Assembly: GCF_000300975.2 (NCBI RefSeq)
Contig: NZ_AEEC02000005.1
Span: forward strand, 1-64,000
Reading direction: 5' to 3'
From: Herbaspirillum frisingense GSF30
GTDB taxonomy: Bacteria > Pseudomonadota > Gammaproteobacteria > Burkholderiales > Burkholderiaceae_D
Length of the DNA: 64,000 bases
Shown here: in pieces, positions 21,569 to 31,295 of the stretch
Position numbering within the stretch: the first letter of the stretch is position 1
Layout of the letters: every line of letters starts with the position of its first letter
Notes under the pieces: model-generated
Database searches by the model: none
What the model was told of the DNA's origin: nothing
The model's input: the letters and a program-made list of their open reading frames with translations, nothing else
Translations under genes and position numbers: made by a program

Positions 21569-22597
21569 CTACCTGGCCAGTTCCTGGCGGATGATCTCCG
21601 CACCGGCAGCAAGTGCGTTGAGCTTGCCTCGGGCGACGTCACGCGCCAGGGGTGCCATGCCGCAGTTGGTGCAAGGATAGAGCTTGTCGGCATCGACGAA
21701 CTGCAGCGCCTTGCGCAGGGTGTCGGCGACCTCCTCCGGAGTTTCGATGGTATTGCTGGCCACATCGATGGCGCCGACCATTACCTTCTTGCCACGGATG
21801 AGTTCAATCAGGTCCATAGGAACGCGCGAATTGTGGCACTCCAGCGAGACGATATCGATGCCGGACTGTTGCAGCTTCGGGAATGCTTCCTCGTATTGCC
21901 GCCACTCGGAGCCCAGGGTCTTCTTCCAGTCGGTGTTGGCCTTGATGCCGTAGCCGTAGCAGATATGGACGGCGGTTTCACACTTCAGGCCTTCGATGGC
22001 GCGTTCCAGCGTGGCCACGCCCCAGTCGTTGACTTCGTCGAAGAAGACATTGAAGGCCGGCTCATCGAACTGGATGATGTCTACGCCGGCCGCTTCCAGC
22101 TCCCGGGCTTCCTGATTGAGGATCTTGGCGAATTCCCATGCCAGTTTTTCGCGGCTCTTGTAGTGGGCGTCGTAGAGCGTGTCGATCATGGTCATGGGGC
22201 CGGGCAGCGCCCATTTGATGGTTTGCCCGGTCTGCTGGCGCAGGAACCTGGCGTCTTCCACGAAGACCGGTTTCTGGCGCGATACGGCGCCGACGACGGT
22301 GGGCACGCTGGCATCGTAGCGGTCGCGGATGCGCACGGTCTCGCGCTTCTCGAAATCGACCCCGTCCAGATGTTCGATAAAGGTCGTCACGAAATGCTGG
22401 CGCGTCTGTTCGCCATCACTGACGATATCGATGCCGGCATGGACCTGTTCCTGCAGGGACAGGCGCAAGGCATCGCGCTTGCCGTCACGCAGTTCTTCAC
22501 CCTGCAGTTTCCAGGGCGACCAGAGCTTCTCGGGTTCGGCGAGCCAGGAAGGTTTCGGCAGGCTGCCGGCGGTGGAGGTGGGTAAGAGTTTTTTCAC
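21569..22597 (-). CDS. mesD: Folate-independent methionine synthase MesD
   Basis: 342 residues, about half the length of MetE, carrying only the C-terminal catalytic barrel. Zinc and homocysteine features are visible: FDEPAF, VHICYGYG with the His-x-Cys pair, a Glu in VSLECHNS and the second Cys in YPCTNCGMAP. Together with the DUF1852 neighbour this identifies MesD, a core methionine synthase that does not use methyl-folate and needs MesX and oxygen. The start is GTG 22597 (VKKLLPTSTAGSLPKPSW); the longer ATG frame reads into non-homologous sequence that overlaps mesX. Confidence 0.85.
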   Translation of the reverse strand: MKKLLPTSTAGSLPKPSWLAEPEKLWSPWKLQGEELRDGKRDALRLSLQEQVHAGIDIVSDGEQTRQHFVTTFIEHLDGVDFEKRETVRIRDRYDASVPTVVGAVSRQKPVFVEDARFLRQQTGQTIKWALPGPMTMIDTLYDAHYKSREKLAWEFAKILNQEARELEAAGVDIIQFDEPAFNVFFDEVNDWGVATLERAIEGLKCETAVHICYGYGIKANTDWKKTLGSEWRQYEEAFPKLQQSGIDIVSLECHNSRVPMDLIELIRGKKVMVGAIDVASNTIETPEEVADTLRKALQFVDADKLYPCTNCGMAPLARDVARGKLNALAAGAEIIRQELAR

Positions 22598-22637
22598 GTT
22601 GGATGACCTGTTCTGTTGTATGAATCCGTGCGGGTAA

Positions 22638-23621
22638 TCAATGGGCGTAATGCGCGGACCACTGCGCCAGGACCGCCTGGTAAGGCTTGATGAAGTGTTC
22701 TTCGGCAAACCTGCCCTGCTCCACCGCCAGCCGGCTGCGTTCTTCGCGGTCGTAGACGATGCGGGTCAGGGAATAATCCTGGTGCTTCAGGCTGGGCCGA
22801 TAGGACGTGCCGGCAACCGAATTGGCGTTGTAGATCTCGGGCCGGTAGATCTTCTGGAAGGTCTCCATCGTGCTGATGGTGCTGATCAGTTCCAGGTTGG
22901 TGTAGTCGCCCAGCAGATCACCGGAGAAATAGAACGCCAGCGGCGCGGCGCTGTCGGGCGGCATGAAGTAGCGTACCTGCATGCCCATCTTGCCGAAGTA
23001 TTCATCGGTCAGCGAATACTCGTCCTGCAGGTATTCCACGCCCAATACCGGGTGCCGGTTCTCGGTGCGCCGGTAGGTCCGGCTACTGGAGACGCTCAGG
23101 CAGATGACCGGGGGCTTGTCGAAATGCGCCCGGTACACCTCCGACTCCACGAAGGACTTGAACAGCCGTCCATGCAGGTCGCCAAAATCCTCGGGGGCGC
23201 TGAAGACAGGCTGGTTGCGGTTGCGCTCCAGCAGGACCACGCTGAAATCGTAATCGCGTACATAGGAGGAAAAGTTGTTGCCCACGATGCCGGCAGTGCG
23301 TTCGCCAGTCTGCTGATCGATGACCGTCGTCTGCAATATCTCGATCAAGGGAAGCGCCGGGCCGCTGCGCTCGCCGGCAATCTTCATCTCGACCGAGATG
23401 ATCTCCAGCTCCACGTGATAGCGCTCGCCTGCCGGATTATCCCAATGCGCCAGGGCATTGAAGCGGTTGTCGATCATGCGGAAGGTGTTGCGCAGGTTCT
23501 CCTGGCGACTTTCACCCCGGGCGAGATTGGCGAAGTTGGTGGTGATGCGCGTGTTCTCGGAAGGACGATAGTCCTCGTCGAAGCGGATGCTCTTGATGGC
23601 AAACGTAAATTCTTTGGTCAT
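22638..23621 (-). CDS. mesX: MesX (DUF1852), partner of MesD
   Basis: 327 residues of the DUF1852 family, full length, starting MTKEFTFAIKSIRFDEDYRP. Segments such as NTFRMIDNRFNALAHWDNP and HPVLGVEYLQDEYSLTDEYF are typical. In the described MesD systems MesX is required in vivo for methionine synthesis and may help generate or use an unknown methyl donor. It is directly upstream of mesD (40-bp gap) in one transcript, followed by the flavin reductase. The biochemical role of MesX is not established. Confidence 0.85.
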   Translation of the reverse strand: MTKEFTFAIKSIRFDEDYRPSENTRITTNFANLARGESRQENLRNTFRMIDNRFNALAHWDNPAGERYHVELEIISVEMKIAGERSGPALPLIEILQTTVIDQQTGERTAGIVGNNFSSYVRDYDFSVVLLERNRNQPVFSAPEDFGDLHGRLFKSFVESEVYRAHFDKPPVICLSVSSSRTYRRTENRHPVLGVEYLQDEYSLTDEYFGKMGMQVRYFMPPDSAAPLAFYFSGDLLGDYTNLELISTISTMETFQKIYRPEIYNANSVAGTSYRPSLKHQDYSLTRIVYDREERSRLAVEQGRFAEEHFIKPYQAVLAQWSAHYAH

Positions 23622-23987
23622 GGTGATTCAGCCTCTGGCCGTCCTGATGATGACGATGTTCGAAGCGAATCTTAAGCGCAGTCATCCATGAAAAAAAGTG
23701 AAATGATCTCATTGATCCATTAGATCGGCTCATATACCAACACAAGGGCCGTCACTGCAGCAGACCCGCCGCATGATAGGCATGCGATTTCCAAGGAAGC
23801 ACATGCGGAATGCTTCGTTCAGGCCAGCACAGCGCTTTGGTCTAATAGCGCGACGTTGCTGAACCAGCACTTCTTCACCCTCTCACCATGCGGCCGCGCA
23901 GCTTCAAGAGCCGGCGCGAACCGGCGCAGGGCGCACAAAAAGAAGCCCGGCCCGACCGCAACACCACACCGACAAACAGGGGAAACC
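23622..23987. other. Divergent gap between mesX and the peptide transporter
   Basis: 366 bp. It must hold the two divergent promoters. GATC occurs three times at 9-10 bp spacing near 23706-23729, but I see no SAM riboswitch fold, no MetR box and no other element I can support. An open frame reaching back to 23856 precedes the transporter but has no ribosome site. Confidence 0.35.
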
Positions 23988-25628
23988 ATGCTACACACCA
24001 GACTCCTGCGCTCCCTGCTGGGCGCAGCCACACTGCTCATCGCCGGCGCTGCTGCAACCGCTCCTGCGACGGCAGCCGCCCCCACACCGGGCGGGACTCT
24101 CACCACCATCATCCAACCCGAACCGGTGATCCTGACCTCGGCCCTGAACACCGCCGCACCGACCGGCTTCTTCAGTGCCAACGTCTTCGATGGCCTGGTC
24201 GAATACGACAACGATTTCAAGTTGAAACCGGCCCTGGCCGAGCGCTGGGAGTTTTCCAAGGACGGCAAGACCCTGACCTTCTACCTGCGCCGTGGCGTCA
24301 AGTGGCACGACGGCAAGCCCTTCACCTCGGCCGACGTGAAATGGACCCTGGAAAACGTCTGGAGGAAGATCCATCCGCGCAACCAGATCCTCTACGGCAA
24401 GGTCACCTCCACCGATACGCCGGACGACTACACCGTGGTGATCCACTTCAGCGAGCCTTCGCTGGCCGTGCTCAGTTCGCTCAACAGCAACGGCGCCCAG
24501 GTCCTGCCCAAGCACTTGTACGAGGGGACCGACATCCTCAACAACCCCTACAACAACAAGCCCATCGGCACCGGCCCCTTCGTCTTCAAGGAATGGAGCC
24601 GTGGCAACTACATCACCCTGGAACGCAATCCAGAATACTGGGACAAGGGCAAGCCCTACCTGGACAAGATCGTCTTCAAGGTCGTGCCTGATGCCGGTGC
24701 CCGCGCTGCCGCGCTGGAAAAGGGCGAAGCCCAGTACGCCCCGTTCTCCCCGGTGCCGCTCAAGGATGCCGAGCGCCTGGCCAAGCTGCCCAGCCTGAAG
24801 CTGGAGACACGTGGCTATGAATGGCTCTCGCCCTGGCTGTTCGTGGATATCAACCTCGACCGCCCCTACTTCAAGGACCTGCGCGTGCGCCAGGCCCTGG
24901 CCTACGCGATCGACCGCAATGCCTTCAACAAGGTGGTGTGGTACGGCTTCGGCAAGCCGGCCGACAGCCCGGTGGTCTCCACCCTCAAGCAATTCCACAC
25001 CAGCGACGTGCCGCAATACGGCTTCGACCCCAAGAAGGCCGAAGCCCTGCTGGATGAAGCCGGCCTCAAGCGCGGTGCCGACGGCACCCGCCTGAAGATC
25101 AACCTGGATTACCTGCCCTACGGCGACGACTTCAAGCGCAGCGGCGAATTCATCCGCAATTCCCTGAAGCGTGTGGGCATCGAGGTCAACGTGCGGGCGC
25201 AGGACACGCCGACCTACACCAAGCGTGTCTATGGCGACCGTGACTACGACCTGTCGGTGGTCTGGTTCGCCGGCTTTGCCGATCCGCTGGTCGGTGTCAC
25301 CCGCGCCTACTGGAGCGATTCGGTCGGCAAGAACATCCCCTGGAGCAATGGTTCCGGCTACCGCAGCGCCGAGGCCGACAAGCTGATCTCGCAGGCCCAG
25401 GGTTCGGCCAGCCAGAGCGAGCGCATCGCCCTGTTCAAGAAGCTGCAGCAGCAGGTGCAGACCGACCTGCCTTCGTTGCCGCTGCTGGAAATGCACTTCT
25501 TCACGGTCCAATCCTCCAGCCTCAAGGATGCCGTGGCCGGCGTCGACCAGGTCTATGGATCGCTGAAGAACGCGTGGTTCGACAGCGGCGCCAAGGTGGC
25601 AGCCAATCCCGCCGCGCCGCAACGCTAA
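23988..25628 (+). CDS. Family 5 ABC solute-binding protein (peptide/organosulfur type)
   Basis: 546 residues. Signal peptide about 1-30 (LLRSLLGAATLLIAGAAATA), then a family 5 binding-protein fold: NVFDGLVEYD, PALAERWEFSKDGKTLTFYL read in parts, KWHDGKPFTSADVKWTLEN and the conserved GTGPFVFKEW. It delivers peptides, glutathione-like or other compounds to the DppBC-type permeases that follow. ATG 23988 follows AGGGGAAACC and gives the signal peptide, so the upstream extension is rejected. Specificity cannot be read. Context with sulfur genes suggests a sulfur-containing ligand. Confidence 0.85.
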   Translation: MLHTRLLRSLLGAATLLIAGAAATAPATAAAPTPGGTLTTIIQPEPVILTSALNTAAPTGFFSANVFDGLVEYDNDFKLKPALAERWEFSKDGKTLTFYLRRGVKWHDGKPFTSADVKWTLENVWRKIHPRNQILYGKVTSTDTPDDYTVVIHFSEPSLAVLSSLNSNGAQVLPKHLYEGTDILNNPYNNKPIGTGPFVFKEWSRGNYITLERNPEYWDKGKPYLDKIVFKVVPDAGARAAALEKGEAQYAPFSPVPLKDAERLAKLPSLKLETRGYEWLSPWLFVDINLDRPYFKDLRVRQALAYAIDRNAFNKVVWYGFGKPADSPVVSTLKQFHTSDVPQYGFDPKKAEALLDEAGLKRGADGTRLKINLDYLPYGDDFKRSGEFIRNSLKRVGIEVNVRAQDTPTYTKRVYGDRDYDLSVVWFAGFADPLVGVTRAYWSDSVGKNIPWSNGSGYRSAEADKLISQAQGSASQSERIALFKKLQQQVQTDLPSLPLLEMHFFTVQSSSLKDAVAGVDQVYGSLKNAWFDSGAKVAANPAAPQR

Positions 25629-25637
25629 GGACCGCGA

Positions 25638-26693
25638 ATGAGCCTGAGCCTGGAGACCTCGGCCTCCTCCGAGCCTCCCCATCCCTCCCGGCACACCAAG
25701 CCGCCCCTGTCACGCGGGGGCAGGCTATGGCAGGCCACCGTGCGCCGCCTGCTGCAATTGCTGGCGGTGGTGCTGGGCGTGGCGGTGATCAATTTCTTCC
25801 TGCTGCGACTGGCGCCGGGTGATGCCGCCCAGGTGCTGGCCGGGGAAGCCGGCGCGGCCACTCCCGAATACCTGGCGACACTGCGCGCCCAGTTCGGGCT
25901 GGACCAGCCATTGCTGGTGCAGTTCGGCAAATACCTGCTGCATCTGCTGCAGTTCGACCTCGGTTATTCCTTCCGTCACGGCATGCCGGTGGCGCAATTG
26001 ATTGGCGAGCGCGTACCGGCCACCTTGCTGCTGATGGGCGCCAGCATCCTGCTGGCGGCAGTGGGCGGCGTGGTGCTCGGCAGCCTGGCGGCCTACCGCG
26101 CCGGCAAGCTGGTCGACCTGCTGGTGTCCTTGCTGGCGCTGGTGTTCTTCGCCACGCCGCTGTTCTGGATCGGCCTCATGCTGGTGGTGGTCTTCTCGGT
26201 CTGGCTGGACTGGCTGCCGGTGGGCGGCATGATCACGGTCGAAGCCGGCTATACCGGTTTGGCCCACGTACTGGACGTGGCACGCCACCTGGTGTTGCCG
26301 GCCTTGACGCTGGGTCTGTTCTACATGGCGGTCTATACGCGTCTCATGCGCGCCACCATGATTGAGGTGCGGCGCCAGGATTTCGTGCGCACCGCCGTGG
26401 CCAAGGGCGCGCCCGCGCATCGGGTGCTGGTGGTGCATGTGCTACGCAATGCGCTACTGCCGCTGGTGACCATGCTGGGCGTGCAGGCCAGCGCCATCGT
26501 CGGCGGCGCGGTGCTGGTGGAGACCGTGTTCTCCTGGCCCGGCCTGGGCCGACTGGCCTTCGAAGCGCTGTTCCAGCGCGACTTCAACCTGTTGCTGGGC
26601 ATCCTGCTGTGCAGTTCGACCGTGGTGGTGCTGGTCAACTGGATCGTCGATGCCCTCTATGTGCGGCTGGATCCACGCATCCGCCTGCAATGA
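25638..26693 (+). CDS. ABC permease, DppB type
   Basis: 351 residues with six predicted membrane helices. The N-terminal part has a Pro-rich cytosolic extension (about 1-35), then the typical LLAVVLGVAVINFFLLRLAPGD. The cytoplasmic EAA-type loop AVAKGAPAHRVLVVHVLRNALLP is intact and contacts the ATPase. It pairs with the next permease to form the membrane channel. Nine bases separate it from the binding-protein gene. Confidence 0.85.
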   Translation: MSLSLETSASSEPPHPSRHTKPPLSRGGRLWQATVRRLLQLLAVVLGVAVINFFLLRLAPGDAAQVLAGEAGAATPEYLATLRAQFGLDQPLLVQFGKYLLHLLQFDLGYSFRHGMPVAQLIGERVPATLLLMGASILLAAVGGVVLGSLAAYRAGKLVDLLVSLLALVFFATPLFWIGLMLVVVFSVWLDWLPVGGMITVEAGYTGLAHVLDVARHLVLPALTLGLFYMAVYTRLMRATMIEVRRQDFVRTAVAKGAPAHRVLVVHVLRNALLPLVTMLGVQASAIVGGAVLVETVFSWPGLGRLAFEALFQRDFNLLLGILLCSSTVVVLVNWIVDALYVRLDPRIRLQ

Positions 26694-26703
26694 AAAGACC
26701 GAC

Positions 26704-27573
26704 ATGAGCACCCTCACCCTCCCCCATCCTTATCCCTCTGCCGCGCGCGGCGTTCTTGCGCGCCTGCGGCGCTCGCCCTCGGCGCTGGCTGGCAGCCTGC
26801 TGTTGCTGCTGGTGCTGTTCATGGCGGCCTCGGCCGGCTGGCTGTTCCCCGGCGATCCGCTGGACATGGTGGCCGAACCCTTCCTGCGACCCGGCGTGGA
26901 CCTCGCCTATCCGCTGGGCAGCGACATGCTGGGGCGTGACCTGCTGGCCGGCATCTTCCACGGTGCGCGGGTGTCGCTGCTGATCGCCGCCGTCTCCACC
27001 GCCATCGCGTTGCTGCTGGGCGTGAGCGGCGGCCTGCTGGCCGGCTACTACGGTGGCTGGCTGGATGCGGCATTGATGCGGGTGACCGAGTTCTTCCAGA
27101 CCATTCCTTCTTTCCTGTTTTCACTGGCCATCGTGGCGGTGATCCAGCCTACCGTGTGGACCATCGCACTGGCCATCGGCGTGACCGCCTGGCCCAGCCT
27201 GGCGCGGCTGGTACGGGCCGAGGCCCTGAAACTGCGGCACGGCGAGATGGTGCGCGCCAGCATCGCCCTGGGTGCCAGCGATGCCCGCATCCTGTTGCGC
27301 GACATCCTGCCCAATGCCGCCACCCCGATCCTGGTATCGGCCTCGCTGATGGTGGCCAGCGCCATCCTCACCGAATCCAGCCTGGCCTTCCTCGGCCTGG
27401 GCGACCCCAATGCCGCCAGTTGGGGCAACATGGTCGGCGCCGGCCGCGAAGTGCTGCGCACCGACTGGTACATCACCACCATCCCGGGCCTGGCCATCGT
27501 CTTCACGGTGCTGGCCCTCAATCTCTTGGGCGACGGACTGGCCGATGTGCTCGATCCGCGCGAACGCAAATAG
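26704..27573 (+). CDS. ABC permease, DppC type
   Basis: 289 residues with six membrane helices. The family start LARLRRSPSALAGSLLLLLV, the LGSDMLGRDLLAGIFHGARVS periplasmic motif and the EAA loop RASIALGASDARILLRDILPNA are present. It forms the second half of the channel with the DppB-type protein. Spacing of 10 bp places it in the same operon. Confidence 0.85.
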   Translation: MSTLTLPHPYPSAARGVLARLRRSPSALAGSLLLLLVLFMAASAGWLFPGDPLDMVAEPFLRPGVDLAYPLGSDMLGRDLLAGIFHGARVSLLIAAVSTAIALLLGVSGGLLAGYYGGWLDAALMRVTEFFQTIPSFLFSLAIVAVIQPTVWTIALAIGVTAWPSLARLVRAEALKLRHGEMVRASIALGASDARILLRDILPNAATPILVSASLMVASAILTESSLAFLGLGDPNAASWGNMVGAGREVLRTDWYITTIPGLAIVFTVLALNLLGDGLADVLDPRERK

Positions 27574-27582
27574 GACTTTTCC

Positions 27583-28131
27583 ATGGCACGTGTCTCTACC
27601 CTGCTCTCTCACCAACTGCCAGCCGGCGAAGCCCGCTGCATCTTCGAAAAAGTCGAGAACGAATACGGCGCCTTCGGCAACATGCTGGGCGTGATGGCGC
27701 ACAAGCCGGCCTCCATCGAACATCTCTACGGCCTGCTGCTGGGTTTCGCCGCCGAGGGCAATCTCTCGCGCCTGCATCTGGAAATCGTGCTGGTAACCGC
27801 ATCGCGGGCCAACGAATGTACCTACTGCGTATCGCACCATGCCCCCAAGCTGCAGGCCGAACAGGTCAGCGCCGAGACGGTGGAGCGCATCCTGGAGCCC
27901 GACGTCCCCGGCCTGGGCCCGGTGGAACTGCTGGTGCGCGACTATGCCCTGGCCGTCACCCGGCAGCGCGTGGGTGATTCGCTGGTAGCGCGCCTGCGCG
28001 AGCATTTCGATGAATCCCAGATCGTCGAACTGACGCTGCGTGCAGCGCTGTGCGCCTTCTTTGCGCGCTTCAACGAAGCGCTGGACGTGCAACTGGAACC
28101 GCAATACCAGAGCGCCGTACTGGCTGCCTGA
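27583..28131 (+). CDS. AhpD/carboxymuconolactone decarboxylase-like protein
   Basis: 182 residues of the CMD/AhpD-like peroxidase-related superfamily. The redox-active motif is NECTYCVSHH: Cys79-x2-Cys82 and His86, followed by a second CMD-like helix pair (ELTLRAALCAFFARFNEALD). Such proteins reduce peroxides or alkyl-sulfur species with a thiol couple. Its position inside the transporter operon, between the permeases and the ATPase, is unusual and suggests it acts on the imported ligand. Confidence 0.8.
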   Translation: MARVSTLLSHQLPAGEARCIFEKVENEYGAFGNMLGVMAHKPASIEHLYGLLLGFAAEGNLSRLHLEIVLVTASRANECTYCVSHHAPKLQAEQVSAETVERILEPDVPGLGPVELLVRDYALAVTRQRVGDSLVARLREHFDESQIVELTLRAALCAFFARFNEALDVQLEPQYQSAVLAA

Positions 28132-28143
28132 ACCAAGGAAACC

Positions 28144-29853
28144 ATGATGTCTTCCCTGCTGGAACTGCGCGACCTGAAGGTTGCTTTCGGCGCGCACCAG
28201 GCCGTGCGTGGGCTGGACCTGTCGATTGCCGCTGGCGAAACGGTGGCCCTGGTCGGCGAGTCCGGCTGCGGCAAGTCCACCACGGCCCTGTCGATATTGC
28301 GCCTGCTGGATGGCTCGGCCAAGGTCAGCGGCCAGGTACTGTTCGAAGAGCGTGACCTGCTGCGTCTGCCGGAACCCGAACTGGTCGCCCTGCGCGGCCA
28401 GGACATCGCCATGATCTTCCAGGAGCCGATGACCTCTCTCAATCCCGTGCTCTCCATCGGCCAGCAACTGGTGGAGGCGATCCGCCTGCACCAGCCGCTG
28501 GACGGCGCGGCCGCGCGGGCGCGCGCACTGGAATTGCTGGCCCAGGTCCGCATCCCCGATCCCGCCAGGCGCATCGATGATTACCCGCACCAGCTCTCCG
28601 GTGGCCAGCGCCAGCGCGTGATGATCGCCATGGCCATCGCCAACCGTCCGCGCCTGCTGATCGCCGACGAGCCGACCACCGCGCTAGATGTGACGGTACA
28701 GGCGCAGATCCTGGAACTGCTGGACCAATTGCGGCGCGAGCTGGGCATGGCCGTGCTGCTCATCACCCATGACCTGGGCGTGGTGGAGCAATGGGCCGAC
28801 CGCGTGGCCGTGATGTTCGCCGGCGAGAAGGTGGAAGAAGCCACGACCGCACAACTCTTTGCCGCACCCCGTCATGCCTATACGCGGGGCTTGCTGGGAG
28901 CGTCCTTGCGACTGGAGCAGGAACTGCACTACCGCCGGCAGCGTCTCCCCGAAATCCGCAATGACATCGATGCAGACGGCCAGTGGCGTTTCAGCCTGAC
29001 CGATACGGCACTCAGGCAAGTCATCCAGCCGCTGGCTGCCGGCGCTGCGCCCCTGCTGTCGGTACAGGACCTGCATGTGGATTACCTGACGCCCAAGGGC
29101 AGCGTGCACGCAGTACGCGGTGTCAGCCTGGACATCGCCCCCGGCCAGACCGTGGGTCTGGTAGGCGAATCGGGTTGCGGCAAGTCCACCCTCTCGCGCT
29201 GCATCATCGGCCTGGAAGACAGCCGCAGCGGCCGTATCCTGCTGGACGGCCAGGACATCACCCGGCTGGACCGCAAGGCCCTGCGCCCCTTGCGCAGGCG
29301 GGTACAGATGGTGTTCCAGGACCCGTTTGCCTCACTCAATCCGCGCCATAGCGTGCGCGACATTCTGGATACGGCCTTGCAGATCCATGAAGTCCGGGAC
29401 CGCAACGAGCGCCAGCGGCGCGTCAGCCAGATCATCGATCTGGTCGGCCTGCCGCAGGCCGCCCTGGGCCGCTACGCCCACCAGTTTTCGGGCGGCCAGC
29501 GCCAGCGCATCGGGATCGCCCGGGCGCTGGTGCTCAAGCCTGCGCTGGTGATCTACGACGAACCGGTCTCGGCGCTGGACGTCTCGGTGCAGGCCCAGAT
29601 CCTGAACCTGCTGGTCGATCTGAAGCAGGAGTTCGGCCTGGCCTACCTGTTCATCTCGCACGATCTGTCGGTGGTGCGCTACATCGCCGACCACGTACTG
29701 GTGATGCAGGGCGGGCGCATCGTCGAGGAAGGCGATCATCGTTCCATCTGGCAGGCGCCGCAGCATCCCTATACCCGCACCCTGCTGGCGGCGGCACCAG
29801 GCAATGCCTATGCGCGTAGCGTCGCGGCACAGCCGGAGCGGCTCATCGCCTGA
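28144..29853 (+). CDS. Fused dual ATPase of the peptide-type ABC transporter (DppDF)
   Basis: 569 residues with two complete ATP-binding cassettes in one chain. Cassette 1 (about 5-250): Walker [10 protein letters not shown], signature LSGGQRQRV, Walker B LLIADEP. Cassette 2 (about 300-555): [25 protein letters not shown]. In most systems DppD and DppF are separate, so this is a fusion of the kind seen in GsiA. It drives the DppBC-type permeases above. A CATTCAATC/GATTGAATG inverted repeat follows the stop. Confidence 0.87.
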   Translation: MMSSLLELRDLKVAFGAHQAVRGLDLSIAAGETVALVGESGCGKSTTALSILRLLDGSAKVSGQVLFEERDLLRLPEPELVALRGQDIAMIFQEPMTSLNPVLSIGQQLVEAIRLHQPLDGAAARARALELLAQVRIPDPARRIDDYPHQLSGGQRQRVMIAMAIANRPRLLIADEPTTALDVTVQAQILELLDQLRRELGMAVLLITHDLGVVEQWADRVAVMFAGEKVEEATTAQLFAAPRHAYTRGLLGASLRLEQELHYRRQRLPEIRNDIDADGQWRFSLTDTALRQVIQPLAAGAAPLLSVQDLHVDYLTPKGSVHAVRGVSLDIAPGQTVGLVGESGCGKSTLSRCIIGLEDSRSGRILLDGQDITRLDRKALRPLRRRVQMVFQDPFASLNPRHSVRDILDTALQIHEVRDRNERQRRVSQIIDLVGLPQAALGRYAHQFSGGQRQRIGIARALVLKPALVIYDEPVSALDVSVQAQILNLLVDLKQEFGLAYLFISHDLSVVRYIADHVLVMQGGRIVEEGDHRSIWQAPQHPYTRTLLAAAPGNAYARSVAAQPERLIA

Positions 29854-30197
29854 GCCGCACGCCAGCTTGCCGAGGCTGGCGATCCTGCCGAATCCATTCA
29901 ATCTGCAAGATGCGAGGATTGAATGTGAACAGGCCCTAGCCTCGGTAGATTGCGGAAGCTAGCTCTCACAGACCTTTCCATCGACCGCGCTGCTGCTCGC
30001 GGACGTTGATGCATGATGCCGGGCGCAGCCAGGCTGCCTTCATTGAGCAGCCATCGTTCAGCTGCGCTGACGCATCGGCAGCGCATAAGGACATACGAAT
30101 TCATTCGTTTTCCGGCGCGATCCTCCCTTCCTATACTGGCCGCAGACAGTTCGTCCTCCACGACGATTCTCCCTCCCGCGCCCAGAAAGGACCCACC
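29854..30197. other. Intergenic region between the two transport operons
   Basis: 344 bp without a gene. A perfect 9-bp inverted repeat (CATTCAATC 29895-29903, GATTGAATG 29917-29925) follows the ATPase stop without a T-run. A CGAAT-TC-ATTCG dyad is at 30096-30107 and a TATACT -10 box at 30132-30137 with no good -35. That fits a promoter needing an activator such as CysB or a sulfur-starvation regulator, which is inference. Confidence 0.45.
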
Positions 30198-31292
30198 ATG
30201 CCACAGGACCGCCGTAGCGTCCTCAAACAACTTGCCGCCGGCGGTGCCGCGCTGCTGACGCTGCCGCTGCAGAGCGCCTCTGCCGCCAATGCAGGTACCA
30301 AGCCCACCACCATCCGCATCGGCGTGGCCCAGCCAGGCATCGGCAATCCGCCGGTGTTCTCGGGCAGCTCGGCCGCCGTGGCCCATGCCAAGGGATGGGT
30401 GGAGGAAGAGTTCAAGGCGGATGGCATCAAGGTCGAATGGTTCTTCTTCAAGGGGGCGGGGCCGGCGGTCAATGAGGCGCTGACCAACCAGCAGCTGGAC
30501 TTTGCCTTCCAGGGCGACCTGCCGGCCATCGTGGCGCGTGCCGCTGGCCTCAAGACCAAGCTGGTGCTGGCCACCGGCGTGCGATCCAACATCTACCTGG
30601 CGGTGCCACCGGATTCGCCCATCCAGTCGGTCAAGGACTTGCGCGGCAAGCGCGTGGCCATCTTCAAGGGCACCAATGCGCAGTTGCCGATCAACCGCGT
30701 GCTGGAAGCCAATGGCCTGCAGGAGCGCGACCTGCGTTCGATCAACCTGGACCAGGCCACCACCCTGGCGGCGCTGTCCACCAAGGACATCGATGCCGCC
30801 TTCGGCAACATCAACCTTCTGCGCCTGCGCGACAAGAATGCGGCGCGCATCGTCTACTCCAGCAAGGGCGGCTCGCCCATCTTCACCACCCAGTCGCACG
30901 TGCTGGTGACCGAGCAGTTCGCCCAGCAATACCCCGAGGCCACCGCCCGCGTGGTCAAGACCTTCGTCAAGGCGGCCAAGTGGGCCTCGGACGAGGTCAA
31001 CCGGGACGAGGTGCTCCATCTCTGGGCCAAGGCCGGCACGCCCTACGAACACTGGCGCGAGGACTACGATGGCCAGCCGCTGCGGGTGCGCATCAACCCC
31101 AATTTCGATCCCTTCCTGATCGCCCGCTACAAGGATTCGGTGGAACAGGCCTATCGTTTCAAGCTCAGCCGCGCCCGGGTCGATGTGGATCAATGGATAG
31201 ACCAGCGCTATCTGCAGGCCGCCCTGAAGGACCTGAGCCTGGAAAACTATTGGCCGGTGTTCCAGGCCAACGGCAAGATCCTGGGAGCCTGA
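30198..31292 (+). CDS. Aliphatic sulfonate / sulfate-ester binding protein
   Basis: 364 residues of the SsuA/TauA/AtsR binding-protein family. The N-terminus MPQDRRSVLKQLAAGGAALL is a twin-arginine-like signal (RRSVLK). The mature part has FSGSSAAVAHAKGWVEEEF and ALTNQQLDFAFQGDLPAIVA, typical of the family. It captures sulfonates or sulfate esters in the periplasm. The following two permeases, an ATPase and an AtsK-like oxygenase favour sulfate esters. Start 30198 follows AGAAAGGACCC; the open frame further upstream lacks a signal. Confidence 0.82.
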   Translation: MPQDRRSVLKQLAAGGAALLTLPLQSASAANAGTKPTTIRIGVAQPGIGNPPVFSGSSAAVAHAKGWVEEEFKADGIKVEWFFFKGAGPAVNEALTNQQLDFAFQGDLPAIVARAAGLKTKLVLATGVRSNIYLAVPPDSPIQSVKDLRGKRVAIFKGTNAQLPINRVLEANGLQERDLRSINLDQATTLAALSTKDIDAAFGNINLLRLRDKNAARIVYSSKGGSPIFTTQSHVLVTEQFAQQYPEATARVVKTFVKAAKWASDEVNRDEVLHLWAKAGTPYEHWREDYDGQPLRVRINPNFDPFLIARYKDSVEQAYRFKLSRARVDVDQWIDQRYLQAALKDLSLENYWPVFQANGKILGA

Positions 31293-31295
31293 GCG

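Noticed and set aside
23622-23987. SAM-type riboswitch before mesX
   Set aside because: No conserved SAM aptamer stems could be found by eye, and the gap has only scattered GATC repeats.
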